DNA of 64,000 nt from Flavobacterium psychrotrophum (GTDB lineage: Bacteria; Bacteroidota; Bacteroidia; Flavobacteriales; Flavobacteriaceae), in NCBI RefSeq assembly GCF_003403075.1, contig NZ_CP031557.1, forward strand, positions 4,650,001-4,714,000, given 5' to 3'. Shown here in pieces: positions 17,804 through 27,500 of this stretch (position 1 is the stretch's first letter; each line of letters starts with the position of its first letter). The translations under genes were made by a program, and so were the position numbers. The notes below the pieces were generated by a model, which did not search any database, was not told where the DNA came from, and saw nothing but the letters and a program-made list of their open reading frames with translations.

Positions 17804-17811
17804 CAAACGTA
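17804..17811 (-). promoter_or_regulatory. Minus-7 box directly before the GAF gene
   Basis: On the minus strand TACGTTTG is followed by ATAC and then the ATG. Since transcription in this phylum usually starts a few nt after the box, the mRNA would begin at or next to the start codon. Confidence 0.55.
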
Positions 17812-17913
17812 CTAAAAAAATCTCAAATCTCTTAAAATTTAGAATATAATTGACAGTTTGCGCACGACGAACGGCGCTTTAGTTACGTTGTGATAATTGA
17901 TGTTACAAAGATA

Positions 17914-18333
17914 TTACAGGGTTTTCGAAAAATAAATTCTCCTGTGTCCCAACGGAAAATCTTTAATTTCTCCAACAGCGGTATAGCCATGTTTCAGGTA
18001 AAATGCTTCGGCCTGAAAACTAAATGTATCCAGCATAGCAATAGTTGCGCCTTTTTGGCGGGCTGCGTTTTCGGCGTGTTGCAAAAGCCTGCCTCCAATA
18101 CCGCTGCCCCGATGTGTTTCGGCCACCCACAGTATGCGTATTTCAAAACCGTTCCACGCTCCTATGCCGCCCAGCAGTCCGCCAATAAGGGTGTCGTTAT
18201 CATCTTTTACAGAAAATTCAAGCGGTGTCCAAACTTCGGCAAGTGCCGCTACCTGCTGCTGATTGTAGCTGTTTATGCAATCGAGTATCGTTTTTATATC
18301 TTCTTTGTGGCTTTGAATGATGTTAAAAGGCAT
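17914..18333 (-). CDS. GNAT-family N-acetyltransferase
   Basis: A GNAT acetyltransferase of 139 residues from the ATG at 18333 (MPFNIIQS). The acetyl-CoA loop is seen in ILWVAETHRGSGIGGRLLQHAE, with the R/Q-x-x-G-x-G/A pattern RGSGIGG, and the final strands EAFYLKHGYTAVGEI are typical. A longer in-frame start at 18351 overlaps the likely promoter box and is rejected. The substrate is unknown. Confidence 0.85.
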   Translation of the reverse strand: MPFNIIQSHKEDIKTILDCINSYNQQQVAALAEVWTPLEFSVKDDNDTLIGGLLGGIGAWNGFEIRILWVAETHRGSGIGGRLLQHAENAARQKGATIAMLDTFSFQAEAFYLKHGYTAVGEIKDFPLGHRRIYFSKTL

Positions 18334-18348
18334 AGGGTAAGGTTTATG

Positions 18349-18356
18349 CAAAAATA
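18349..18356 (-). promoter_or_regulatory. Minus-7 box of the GNAT gene
   Basis: On the minus strand TATTTTTG (TAnnTTTG) ends 15 nt before the ATG at 18333. It fixes the start choice, because the ATG at 18351 would lie within the box. Confidence 0.55.
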
Positions 18357-18367
18357 GTGATTACGGT

Positions 18368-18399
18368 AAAACAAAAAGCAGCCGTTATCCGGCTGCTTT
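18368..18399 (-). terminator. Terminator of the small lipoprotein gene
   Basis: AAAGCAGCC (18375-18383) pairs with GGCTGCTTT (18391-18399). On the minus strand the stem is followed by a T-rich tract (TTTTTGTTTT). Confidence 0.8.
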
Positions 18400-18418
18400 G
18401 TAATGCGTCTTAAGATTG

Positions 18419-18583
18419 TTAAGCGTTTTGCTTAGTCTCTTTAGTTATTGTTTTTACAGGTGCTTTTTGTGTTTCTACAATACATCGGCGGCCACTGCAA
18501 CCATAGCGTGGTGTAGAACTACAGCTTGCCATAAGTAGTAACCCTGCTCCTAAAATCATCATGTACTTTCTTTTCATCATCAT
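18419..18583 (-). CDS. Small putative lipoprotein
   Basis: A 54-residue product from the ATG at 18583 (MMMKRKYMMI); nearby ATGs at 18580 and 18577 are equally possible. It has a lipoprotein signal with hydrophobic ILGAGLLLMASC, the lipidated cysteine being followed by SSTPRYGCSGRRC. The mature peptide is about 35 residues and is basic, with two further cysteines. Function unknown. It has its own promoter box and terminator, which supports a real gene despite the size. Confidence 0.65.
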   Translation of the reverse strand: MMMKRKYMMILGAGLLLMASCSSTPRYGCSGRRCIVETQKAPVKTITKETKQNA

Positions 18584-18622
18584 CTTCGCTTTAGTAATTT
18601 CTTTTAGTTGTACAGTACTAAG

Positions 18623-18630
18623 CAAAGGTA
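18623..18630 (-). promoter_or_regulatory. Minus-7 box of the small lipoprotein gene
   Basis: On the minus strand TACCTTTG fits TAnnTTTG and lies 39 nt ahead of the ATG at 18583. It rules out the in-frame start at 18637. Confidence 0.5.
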
Positions 18631-18673
18631 ATGCCAAAAGGGTCAGTGTGTTGTAAATCTGTGTGTTAAAGTT

Positions 18674-20206
18674 TTAGGCGAGCATGCTGTCTTCCTTTTG
18701 TAATGCCTTTAGCTGCTCAAGGTAGGTGCGCTCGTTGCTTAGCCTTGGTATCTTGTGCTGTCCGCCCAGTTTGTCCTGTTCTTTTAGCCAGTCATAAAAT
18801 AATTTAGGACGGGCCACATTAAGCACCAGTTTGTTTAGCGTCATGCTGTTGTAGCGCTTGGCTTCATAATCGCTGTTTACGCTTTGCAATGCTTCATCAA
18901 GATGGGTGCGGAAAGCCTCAGGATCCTGCGGGTGGCAGCTAAATTCTACAATCCATTCATGTGCGCCTTTTTCGCGGCCTTCCATGAAAATAGGGGCTAC
19001 GGTATAATCAAGCACTTCTGCGCCGGTAAGTTTGCAGGCCTTGGCTATGGCTTTATCTGTATTTTCTACCATCAGTTCTTCGCCAAATACATTAATATGG
19101 TGCTTGGTGCGGCCACTTACCCGTATGCGATAAGGGCTAAGGGAAGTAAACCTTACAGTATCGCCCACCATATATCGCCATAAGCCACCGTTAGTAGTAA
19201 GTACTACGGCATAATTTTTATTGAGTTCTACCTCACTTAGCGGAATAACGCGCTGGCGGTCTGTGCCAAAGGTATCCATAGGGATAAACTCATAAAAAAT
19301 ACCGTAGTCCAGCATTAGCAGCAACTCATTACTGTCGTTACTGTCCTGAATGGCAAAAAAGCCTTCGCTGGCATTGTATATTTCGTAGTATTTAAAATCA
19401 GGTTTAGGTAATATGTTCTGGTACTGGGTACGGTAGGGTTCAAAACTTACCCCACCATGAAAATATACCTCAAGGTTAGGCCATATTTCGAGCAGGTTGG
19501 TTTTGCCTGTTTGCTCCATTATGCGGTTTAGTAAAACCATCATCCAACTGGGTACGCCTGCAAAACTGGTAACATTTTCATTAACCGTTTCGCTTACTAT
19601 GGCGGCAAGCTTGCTCTCCCATTCTCCCATAAGCGATACGCGGCTGCTTGGGGTACTGCTTAGTTCTGCCCAAAAAGGCATGTTATCTATCAGTATGGCA
19701 GAGAGGTCGCCAAAAACGGTGTTCTTGTCTTCATACAACTGCTTGCTGCCACCCAGTCGCAGGCTCTTGCCGGTAAATAGTTGAGAACCTTCGTTGTTGT
19801 TCAGGTAAAGGCATAACAGGTCTTTACTGCCTTTGTAATGGCAGTCTTCTAAAGCTTCGCTGCTTACAGGTATAAATTTGCTTTTGGCATTTGTAGTACC
19901 GCTGGATTTTGCGAAGAATTTTATGGGGCTGGGCCAAAAAACATTTTGCTCTCCCTGTCGGGTCTGCTCTATCATGGGTTCCAGGTCTTCGTAAGTAGAA
20001 ACCGGTACGCGGCGGGCAAAAGTGGCATAATTTTTAATGGATGCAAAATCGTATTTCTTGCCAATTACCGTGTTTTCTGCCGTATCTAACAGGTTGTGCA
20101 GCAATTCTTCCTGCACTTCGTTAGGGTATTTTAAAAAAAGCTCCATGTCGTGGATGCGCTTTTTAAGTATCCATGAAGCTATTGAATTTATGATGGGCAA
20201 AGCCAT
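18674..20206 (-). CDS. GH3-family acyl-adenylating protein
   Basis: A 510-residue protein of the GH3 family, named after plant acyl-acid amido synthetases that adenylate carboxylic acids and join them to amino acids. The ATP/AMP motif FAKSSGTTNAKSKFIPVS (98-115) is intact, and the second nucleotide region is seen in YYEIYNASEGFFAIQD. The C-terminal domain holds TKHHINVFGEELMVENTD. It has no signal peptide. Substrates of the bacterial members are largely unknown; an auxin role should not be assumed. It is divergent from the DUF2797 gene with only 41 nt between the starts. Confidence 0.88.
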   Translation of the reverse strand: MALPIINSIASWILKKRIHDMELFLKYPNEVQEELLHNLLDTAENTVIGKKYDFASIKNYATFARRVPVSTYEDLEPMIEQTRQGEQNVFWPSPIKFFAKSSGTTNAKSKFIPVSSEALEDCHYKGSKDLLCLYLNNNEGSQLFTGKSLRLGGSKQLYEDKNTVFGDLSAILIDNMPFWAELSSTPSSRVSLMGEWESKLAAIVSETVNENVTSFAGVPSWMMVLLNRIMEQTGKTNLLEIWPNLEVYFHGGVSFEPYRTQYQNILPKPDFKYYEIYNASEGFFAIQDSNDSNELLLMLDYGIFYEFIPMDTFGTDRQRVIPLSEVELNKNYAVVLTTNGGLWRYMVGDTVRFTSLSPYRIRVSGRTKHHINVFGEELMVENTDKAIAKACKLTGAEVLDYTVAPIFMEGREKGAHEWIVEFSCHPQDPEAFRTHLDEALQSVNSDYEAKRYNSMTLNKLVLNVARPKLFYDWLKEQDKLGGQHKIPRLSNERTYLEQLKALQKEDSMLA

Positions 20207-20247
20207 ATTTTAGTATCTTTAGTGCCCTAAATATACTAAATTTTTTC

Positions 20248-21042
20248 ATGCGATACGAAGGCGTACTTACAAAAATGCAAACAGAGCTGGGCAGCCCAAT
20301 ACAATACTACCTGGTGTTTGAAGATAGTTTTATACACATGAATCAGCTGCTGGGCAGGGGTATGGAGATAAACTTCAGGGGATTTCAGTGCCTTAACTGT
20401 GGCAAGAAAAAAAAGATATGGCGCATGGGTTTTTGCTACGACTGTTTTTACAGCATACCCAGCGCAGGCGACTGGATAATGCGCCCGGAGTTAAGCACCG
20501 CCCACCTGGGTATTGCAGACCGCGACCTTGCTTATGAGCAGCGTGTGCAGTTACAGCCACATGTGGTGTACCTGGCGGCAAGCAGCGACCTGAAAGTAGG
20601 GGTAACCCGAAAAACGCAGGTGCCTACCCGATGGATAGACCAGGGTGCGAGTTATGCCACCCCTCTTATTGAGGTGCCTAACCGCTATCTTGCAGGTATT
20701 ACTGAGGTAGCGCTTAAAAATTATTTTTCTGATAAGATTAACTGGAAAAAAATGTTGGTTAATGATGTAGCGCCTATTGACCTGCTAGCGCGCCGTAACG
20801 AAACCAAGGCACTGCTGCCCGATGAAGTGCGTGATTATTTTGATGCCACTGCAGAAAAACTTTACACGTTAGATTACCCTGTTTTAGAATATCCTAAAAA
20901 AATAAATAGCCTCAACCTGGGTACTACGCCTAATTATAGTGGTAAGCTGGCCGGTATAAAAGGGCAGTACCTTATTTTTGAAGATGGCACGGTACTCAAT
21001 GTACGGTCTTATGAGGGTTTTGTAGTAGAAATAAATATATAA
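20248..21042 (+). CDS. DUF2797 protein with zinc ribbon
   Basis: A 264-residue protein matching the DUF2797 family. An N-terminal beta region is followed by a four-cysteine zinc ribbon (C48-x2-C51 ... C63-x2-C66). Then comes the stretch VVYLAASSDLKVGVTRKTQVPTRW, which resembles GIY-YIG-type nuclease cores with a conserved VGVTR. The biochemical role is not established. Single gene, divergent from the GH3 gene and closed by a bidirectional terminator. Confidence 0.82.
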   Translation: MRYEGVLTKMQTELGSPIQYYLVFEDSFIHMNQLLGRGMEINFRGFQCLNCGKKKKIWRMGFCYDCFYSIPSAGDWIMRPELSTAHLGIADRDLAYEQRVQLQPHVVYLAASSDLKVGVTRKTQVPTRWIDQGASYATPLIEVPNRYLAGITEVALKNYFSDKINWKKMLVNDVAPIDLLARRNETKALLPDEVRDYFDATAEKLYTLDYPVLEYPKKINSLNLGTTPNYSGKLAGIKGQYLIFEDGTVLNVRSYEGFVVEINI

Positions 21043-21077
21043 AAAAACGGAGGCCTTTTTAGAGCCTCCGTTTTTTT
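21041..21077. terminator. Bidirectional terminator
   Basis: Seven A plus CGGAGGC (21041-21054) pair with GCCTCCG plus seven T (21064-21077), a perfect 14-bp stem. It lies between convergent genes and can serve both. Confidence 0.92.
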
Positions 21078-21094
21078 ATGATGATTAAGCCAGA

Positions 21095-22486
21095 TTATTG
21101 CTTAACAAATTTAAGTGTCTTAGACTGGTTTCCTTTGCTAACTTTTACAAAGTAGATGCCTGTGCTGTAGCCCGAAGTATTTACAGTAAGATTTGCAGTG
21201 CCTTTTACAGCAATAGTGCTTACCTGCTGGCCAAGGCTGTTGTAAACGGTAAAGCTATCCGGCAGGTCGCCGTTAGCTATTGCTATGTTAACAACACTTG
21301 TAGCCGGGTTAGGGTACAGGTTAATGCCGTTTAAATAATCAAAATCTTGTATACCTGCCGGTGTTTGGCATACTGTAGATGTTTTTAATTCTTTTCTGCG
21401 CACGGCATTATTCATAACCGCTATCATCCTGTTTTTTTGATTTTGGGTAAATATGCTCATACATTGGTCATCTGTATATTCCATGTAATTTTCTATCATA
21501 TCGTTACCCGGGCTGTTAGGGCAGGAATTTGTAGTCGTACAGCCATAGTTATAACGCTTAGTGGCTGGTGTATCTGGGCAATAGTCTTTATTAGAGTCTG
21601 TGGCGTTTACAATACATGACTGGAAATCATCACCACATACGTGCAATAATCCAAGGCAGTGGCCAATTTCGTGTGTGGCAGTACGTCCAAACTGATAAGG
21701 ATTTTGACTTACGCTGCCGCCATAATTTCCTTGCGGATAAATGGCAGACGAACCAAAGTACTTATATCCTATAACTACACCATCGGTAGTAGAGCCACCA
21801 TTAGGGCTTACGCCTGCTACACCAGATCCTGTTGGAAATTGTGCATAGCCTAACAAATCTGAGTTATTGCCAAAATCAACAGTCCAGATATTAAAATATT
21901 TCGTAGGGCTCCATATCGTAGCGGGTTTTACATCTCTATCAATATCGTCTGTAGACGGATAATTTGCAGTAGAAAGATTTACGCGGTCTATACCATTTGT
22001 AGCGCTGCCGGTAGGTGTTACCTTTGCCATGCAAAATTCTATTTCAACGTCGGCACCTACTGCGCTGGTATTGTACCCGGGGGTATCAAGCATTCTCCTG
22101 TAGTCCTGGTTAAGTACCGTAATTTGCGATAGTATTTGTGCATCAGAAATATTTTCATTGCGGCCTATAGCATCGCCATTGTGTATAACGTGCACCACAA
22201 CAGGTATAGTAATTATAGCATTTACAGATTTCCCTGCCAGCCTCTTAGCCTGTACCTCGGCAACTTTAGGAGCCAGCCATGCTTCAAACTGTGCGCGGGT
22301 TTCGCGTTTAGGGTCTTGTTCCTGCAGGTATTCTTCATATTCTGTAGTAGCACAGCGTACCAGCCCATTTTCAGGATTTACGCTTTTTACAGTCCTTCCA
22401 AATGCCTTGGGTAACTGCTGCGCCTGTAATGCCATGCTAAAAGAGAAAATTGTTATAAAAACAGCTCTCATTGTAATTTTGTTCAT
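21095..22486 (-). CDS. M43-family zinc metalloprotease, T9SS type A secreted
   Basis: A 463-residue secreted protease. After the signal peptide (about 1-22) and a pro-region, the pappalysin-type catalytic domain shows the extended zinc motif HEIGHCLGLLH (H272, E273, H276, H282) and a Met-turn near M335 (ENYMEYTDDQ). Paired cysteines surround the site. The last 70 residues (about 391-463) are a T9SS type A sorting domain, with LYPNPATSVVNI, YNSLGQQV and GIYFVKVSKG, ending in KFVKQ. The protein is therefore expected at the cell surface or in the medium. Upstream lies a 38-bp AT palindrome (22554-22591). Confidence 0.93.
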   Translation of the reverse strand: MNKITMRAVFITIFSFSMALQAQQLPKAFGRTVKSVNPENGLVRCATTEYEEYLQEQDPKRETRAQFEAWLAPKVAEVQAKRLAGKSVNAIITIPVVVHVIHNGDAIGRNENISDAQILSQITVLNQDYRRMLDTPGYNTSAVGADVEIEFCMAKVTPTGSATNGIDRVNLSTANYPSTDDIDRDVKPATIWSPTKYFNIWTVDFGNNSDLLGYAQFPTGSGVAGVSPNGGSTTDGVVIGYKYFGSSAIYPQGNYGGSVSQNPYQFGRTATHEIGHCLGLLHVCGDDFQSCIVNATDSNKDYCPDTPATKRYNYGCTTTNSCPNSPGNDMIENYMEYTDDQCMSIFTQNQKNRMIAVMNNAVRRKELKTSTVCQTPAGIQDFDYLNGINLYPNPATSVVNIAIANGDLPDSFTVYNSLGQQVSTIAVKGTANLTVNTSGYSTGIYFVKVSKGNQSKTLKFVKQ

Positions 22487-22553
22487 CTTGTTATCAAGTT
22501 CAGGTAAAAATGTTAAAAAAGTGACGCAAGGTATTTAAATTCAGTCCAACAGG

Positions 22554-22591
22554 AAATATTTTTATGTTAAATTTTTAACATAAAAATATTT
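22554..22591. repeat. 38-nt near-perfect AT-rich palindrome
   Basis: An 18-nt arm (22554-22571, AAATATTTTTATGTTAAA) is repeated in perfect inverse complement at 22574-22591, with only 2 nt between. It lies between the LytTR regulator stop and the start of the M43 protease gene. It could be an operator for the protease or a weak terminator for the regulator; it has no GC core. Confidence 0.9.
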
Positions 22592-22636
22592 ATTGAGTTG
22601 AATTTCAGTAAGATTGTTTTTGTGGCGTAACTTTTT

Positions 22637-23320
22637 TTAAAAGTACCTGGCTACACTATCTTTATAGGTATCTCCTACAGGAATTACAAAATCTTCTATC
22701 TGTATGGTTTTATTGTAAAGGCTTTTTACCTTTTGAAGCGGTATGATATAAGAGCGGTGCACCCTTAAAAAATCTGGTTGAGGCAGCTTTTCTAAAATTG
22801 CTTTCATAGACATACGTGCAGTAATGGCCGTTTTACCCTTAATGTGTATGCGTATATAATCATCCAGCCCTTCAATAAGCAGGATATCGTCAAAACTAAG
22901 GCGGTGCAGTTTATAATCTGCCCGTATAAGGAGGTAATTATCTGTGCCTTTGCCTTCACTGCGCACGCGTTGTTCTTTTACAGCCTTATCTGTAGCGGCT
23001 AAAAAACGTTCAAAAGAGAAAGGCTTTAGCAAATAATCTATAGCATTTACATTAAAGCCCTCTACGGCATATTCGCTATAGGCAGTAGTAAAAATAACCA
23101 TGGTTTCTGGGCTGAGCATTTTGTAAAAATCCAGGCCGTTTTTTCCGGGCATTTGTATGTCCAGAAACAGCAGGTCTACTGGGTTTTTTTCGATATATGC
23201 AAGTGCCTCATCTGTTTTTGTAAAGCTTTTTGTAAGCTCCAGATAATCTACCTGCCCGCAAAAATGCGACACTACTTTTAGTGCCAGTGGCTCATCGTCT
23301 ATTGCTATTGCTTTAATCAT
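22637..23320 (-). CDS. LytTR-family response regulator
   Basis: A 227-residue regulator. The receiver domain has D8/D9/E10, the phospho-acceptor D54 (LLFLDIQMPGKNG) and KPFSFERF. The C-terminal LytTR DNA-binding domain (about 127-227) is recognisable from ILLIEGLDDYIRIH and FLRVHRSYIIPL. Its ATG overlaps the kinase stop by 4 nt, so it is the cognate partner of the LytS-like kinase. Target genes are not visible. Confidence 0.93.
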   Translation of the reverse strand: MIKAIAIDDEPLALKVVSHFCGQVDYLELTKSFTKTDEALAYIEKNPVDLLFLDIQMPGKNGLDFYKMLSPETMVIFTTAYSEYAVEGFNVNAIDYLLKPFSFERFLAATDKAVKEQRVRSEGKGTDNYLLIRADYKLHRLSFDDILLIEGLDDYIRIHIKGKTAITARMSMKAILEKLPQPDFLRVHRSYIIPLQKVKSLYNKTIQIEDFVIPVGDTYKDSVARYF

Positions 23321-24381
23321 ACAAGTGTTATGGTAAGTTGTACTTCAAACGTTTCGGGAGTATCAAAGATAGATAAATTGTGCTTGTCAGGATACAGGTA
23401 TTGCAGCCTCATTCGTGTATTTTCTAAGCCGTGGCCGCTTTTTTCATCATAAGGAAGCGTAATGTTTACCTTGTTGTTTTTTACCCGTAGTGACAGGTGC
23501 TTTTCAGAAATTGCCAGATGCACTTCAATAGCCGATTTTTCTTCGGGGTTTAGCCCATACTTAAAGGCATTCTCTATAAAGGGTATCAATAATAAAGGCG
23601 ATATGTATTTACCCCCTGTATCACCTTTAGTTGTAAAGTTTAGGCAGGTATTATCATCCATGCGAAGCTTTTGCAGGCTAATGTAATTCTGGATGTATTT
23701 TATTTCGTTTTCCAGTGCTACGTGTTCCCTGTCGCTCTCGGTTACCACATAGCGCATCATGCCACTAAGTTTGAGTATGGCCTCGGGTGCAGCTTCACTT
23801 TTTTCCAGGGCAAGCGCATAGAGGCTGTTTAGGGTATTAAACAAAAAATGCGGGTTTATTTGTGCCCTGAGATAACTTACCTGTGTTTTTAATTTTTCGC
23901 TCTCTATATCGCTTAGCCGCTGGTTTACGCGTAATAAAAATGATAAAGAAAATACAAGTAATACCTGTAACAACGACCCGCCAAATGCAAAGTGCATGAA
24001 CGGAAACGGGCCACCGTTCCTGGGGTTAAAACCAGAGCCGGGCGGTGGCATGGGCATATCATCTTCCAGAGGGGTGCGGCCATGATAGCCTTTAAAGGGA
24101 ATAAGGTAATGTGGCAGGTAAGCAATGATGCAAAAGCAAATTACAATGCTTATAACAAAGTAGAAATATTTTTTTGAAAAGTAAAACCTTGGAATGATGT
24201 ACAGGTAGTTTACATAAAAAAAGCAAAGCAGCAGTACAAATTTAAAAAACGTTTGCCTAAAGGGGGCAAGCTTCATAAGTTCGGTATTGGTGTTAAAGTC
24301 AGGCGACGATAACACCGGGATGCTTATAAAGAGCAGGCAGCCCAAAATATGTAGTATGTAGTTTTGCGATTTTTTTGACAT
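23317..24381 (-). CDS. LytS-like sensor histidine kinase
   Basis: A 354-residue kinase of the His_kinase (LytS/YehU) class. Four transmembrane helices (about 8-25, 45-63, 72-95, 130-150) carry no large sensor domain; a Pro/Gly-rich loop lies at about 105-128. The phospho-accepting H178 is in QINPHFLFNTLNSLYAL, and the ATPase part has PLLLIPFIENAFKYG and GHGLENTRMRLQ. It overlaps the LytTR gene by 4 nt. Confidence 0.92.
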   Translation of the reverse strand: MSKKSQNYILHILGCLLFISIPVLSSPDFNTNTELMKLAPFRQTFFKFVLLLCFFYVNYLYIIPRFYFSKKYFYFVISIVICFCIIAYLPHYLIPFKGYHGRTPLEDDMPMPPPGSGFNPRNGGPFPFMHFAFGGSLLQVLLVFSLSFLLRVNQRLSDIESEKLKTQVSYLRAQINPHFLFNTLNSLYALALEKSEAAPEAILKLSGMMRYVVTESDREHVALENEIKYIQNYISLQKLRMDDNTCLNFTTKGDTGGKYISPLLLIPFIENAFKYGLNPEEKSAIEVHLAISEKHLSLRVKNNKVNITLPYDEKSGHGLENTRMRLQYLYPDKHNLSIFDTPETFEVQLTITLV

Positions 24382-24398
24382 AAAAACTAGATAATATA

Positions 24399-24406
24399 CA
24401 AAACTA
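24399..24406 (-). promoter_or_regulatory. Minus-7 box of the LytS/LytTR operon
   Basis: On the minus strand TAGTTTTG fits TAnnTTTG and lies 17 nt before the kinase ATG. Confidence 0.5.
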
Positions 24407-24504
24407 CTTAATATTAATAGAGTATTTGGGGTAATTGCGGTAAAGTATGCTTTTAAGGCGGTTAAATTTGTAAGCTTGTTTTAGTACTATGTGCTTAATT
24501 ATCT

Positions 24505-24512
24505 TAAATTTG
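24505..24512 (+). promoter_or_regulatory. Minus-7 box of the giant T9SS protein gene
   Basis: TAAATTTG lies 22 nt before the TTG start at 24535. A second identical box at 24463-24470 could be an alternative promoter. Each has a TTG about 25 nt upstream (24476-24478 and 24435-24437). Confidence 0.5.
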
Positions 24513-24534
24513 AAAACATTTTTTTTGTCAGAAA

Positions 24535-27500
24535 TTGAAAAACACATATTACATCCTCTTTTTGCTCTTTTATATTTCGGGTTTTGCCCAAAAGGAAGCC
24601 AGTAACTGGTACTTTGGTATTAACGCGGGTTTGCATTTTAATGATGACGGCAGCGTAAGTGCGCTTGCAGGAGGAGAAATGCAAACCAATGAAGGTTGCA
24701 GTTCTATAAGTGATGCAGCTGGCAACCTGCTTTTTTATACCGATGGGCGTACCGTATGGGACAGAAACCACACAATAATGCCTAATGCTGATTATTTTGG
24801 CGGCACTGGCCTGCTGGGCGACCCCTCAAGTACACAATCGGCCATTATCGTACCTAAAAAGGGTGATCCTAATATTTATTATATTTTTACGGTAGACGAG
24901 CCTCATCATGTTAACGCATCGGTGTATCCTAACCGTTATTCAGGTCCTTATCAGGAAGGAACATCTGAAAATGGTGAAACGCAAAGCACACCCACAGCTG
25001 ATGATGGGCTTAATAACGGGCTTAATTATAGTATTGTAGATTTATCTGTTACAAGCCCTGCCGGTAATATAGGCGATGTTACAACCCGAAATGTGCATTT
25101 ATATACTTATGACCCTCTTATAACAGATGAGGCTAAGTACAAATGTTCTGAAAAAATTACTGCTGTAAAAAACAATAATGGTACAGGTTTTTGGGTAATA
25201 ACCCAGTTTATAGATAAGTTTTATGCCTTTGAGGTTACTGCGGCCGGGGTAAATACTACGCCTGTTGTTAGCAGATTAAACCCGGTAGTGCCTGTTAGTG
25301 GCTACAGGCGTAATGCTGTAGGTTGCATAAAGGCATCGCCAAATGGTAATTATATTGCCATTGCCCATCAGCAGATAGGTAACCTGACCGGTCAATTTTC
25401 GGATGGTGGTAATGTGTACCTGTATGATTTTGATAAGGCCACGGGTATTTTATCTAATCCTCTAGCCATTATACAAGATGTAGCGGCATATGGAGTGGAG
25501 TTTTCTCCGAAAGAGAAAAAGTTATACGTTTCTTACCAGCAAATGGCAGGCGGCGGAGGACGTGAAGGCACCGTAATGCAGTACGATCTTTTAAATCCGG
25601 ACATCCCTAATTCTGGTGTAGCAGTAGCAACAGGAAGATCTTCTACAACCTTGCAGCTTGGCCCTAACGGAAAAATATATAAAGCAATTAATGGCGGTAC
25701 ATCTCTGGATGTTATTAATAACCCCGAAGAAGATGGTGTAGCCTGCGGATATGCGCTTGCTACTGTACGGCTGCCTATAGATTCTAATAGTGTTTTTGGG
25801 CTGCCGCCCTTTATTACGTCATTATTTTCTGCCAGTATTGTTGCAGACCAGGTTTGCCTGGGGCAGCCTACAACATTTAAACTTCATGTAAATGGCGGAT
25901 TTGACAGTATATCGTGGAACCTGGGCGACGGAAGCCCGGCTGTGTCGGTTAACGAACCAGTGCATACTTATGGCACTGCCGGTAATTATACCGTAACTGC
26001 TACGATTATTCATAATGCCGAAACAGAAGTTGTAACGCAGCAGGTAACCGTTACACCGGTGCCGGTGGCAAACGCCATTACCGATATAGTAATGTGCGAT
26101 ACTGACGCTAACCCGGCCGACGGCTTTGCAAGCTTTATACTAAGCAATGCCAAGCCTTCAATTTTAGGAACCCAGGGGCTAACCGGTTTTACAGTATCAT
26201 ACTACCTGACACAGGCCGATGCCGATGTTAACCGTGCGCCGCTTAATCCTAATGCTTATACAAATGTTAGTAACCCGCAAGCCATATTTGCACGGGTAAT
26301 TAATAATGCTAATCCGCAATGTTTTGCTACCACCTCTTTTCAGTTAAAGGTTGTTGACGGGCCTTCGATTACAAATAAAGAATTTTTTGTTTGTGATGAT
26401 GCTCAGGATGGCGACGATACAAACGGCAGGGCAACATTTAATCTTTCGGATATCGCTGCGCAAATGGTTTCTCAAAGTGGCTTTACAGTGGCGTGGTATG
26501 GCACACTTGCTAATGCTCAGGCAGGAATCAGTCCTTTGCCTCAAAATTTTTATAGCGGTACTGCTACGGTTTTTGCCAGCGTAAAGAGCGCTGCGGCGGC
26601 AGCCTGTAATTTTATTGAAGAAGTAAAGCTGAATGTTAGGTTACTGCCGCCAAATGTACAGAATACAGTACTTGCACAATGCGATGCGGGTATCAGTCCG
26701 GATGGCCTTACGGTATTTAACCTAACGCAGGCTAACCTACAGTTTACGGGTGGCGATGCACGTTACAGCGTGGTATATTATAGCGATATGACAGGTGCTC
26801 AGTCGGGCACGGGGGCGCTGGGTACGGTATATAGAAACACTACGCCTTTTAACCAAACCATTGTCGCAAAACTACAAGATGTAGCTACCGGCTGTTTCCG
26901 TTTACTACCGCTGGATTTGCAGGTTACTGTAAATGCGCTTACTCCTGTAAACCTTGGGCAGTGCGATGATAGTATCGAAGATGGCTATACACAATTTAAT
27001 CTTGCTGATGCAGGATTTGGCCGTGGAGTAGACCCTGCAACCTATTATGCTACCGAAAATGATGCGCTTTTAGAGCAAAATGCAATAAGTTCAAACTTTA
27101 CGAATACCACAGCTGGTGCACAAACAGTTTTTGCACGTGTAGAGAGTAATAACAGTTGCCTGGGTATAGGGCAGATAAACCTTAATGTATGGCCGCTTCC
27201 TAAAATTGTGGCCCAGGATACAGCTACGGTATGCCTTAATACCCGTGTTGATGTTACCTTATCTGCCGGTATAAGCGGTAGTCAATATTCTTATGTATGG
27301 TCTACCGGTGCTACAACCCGAGCCATCTTAGTTAACCAGCCGGGTAATTATACCGTTACCGTTACAGATAATTCGCATCCGCAATTGTGCAGTAAAGAAC
27401 GTGTAATAACCGTTACTGCGGGTAACGTGGCAAAAATAACCGATGTAGTGGTAGCTGATTTAAGCGATAATAATACGGTAACCGTAGTGGCAGTGCCTGT

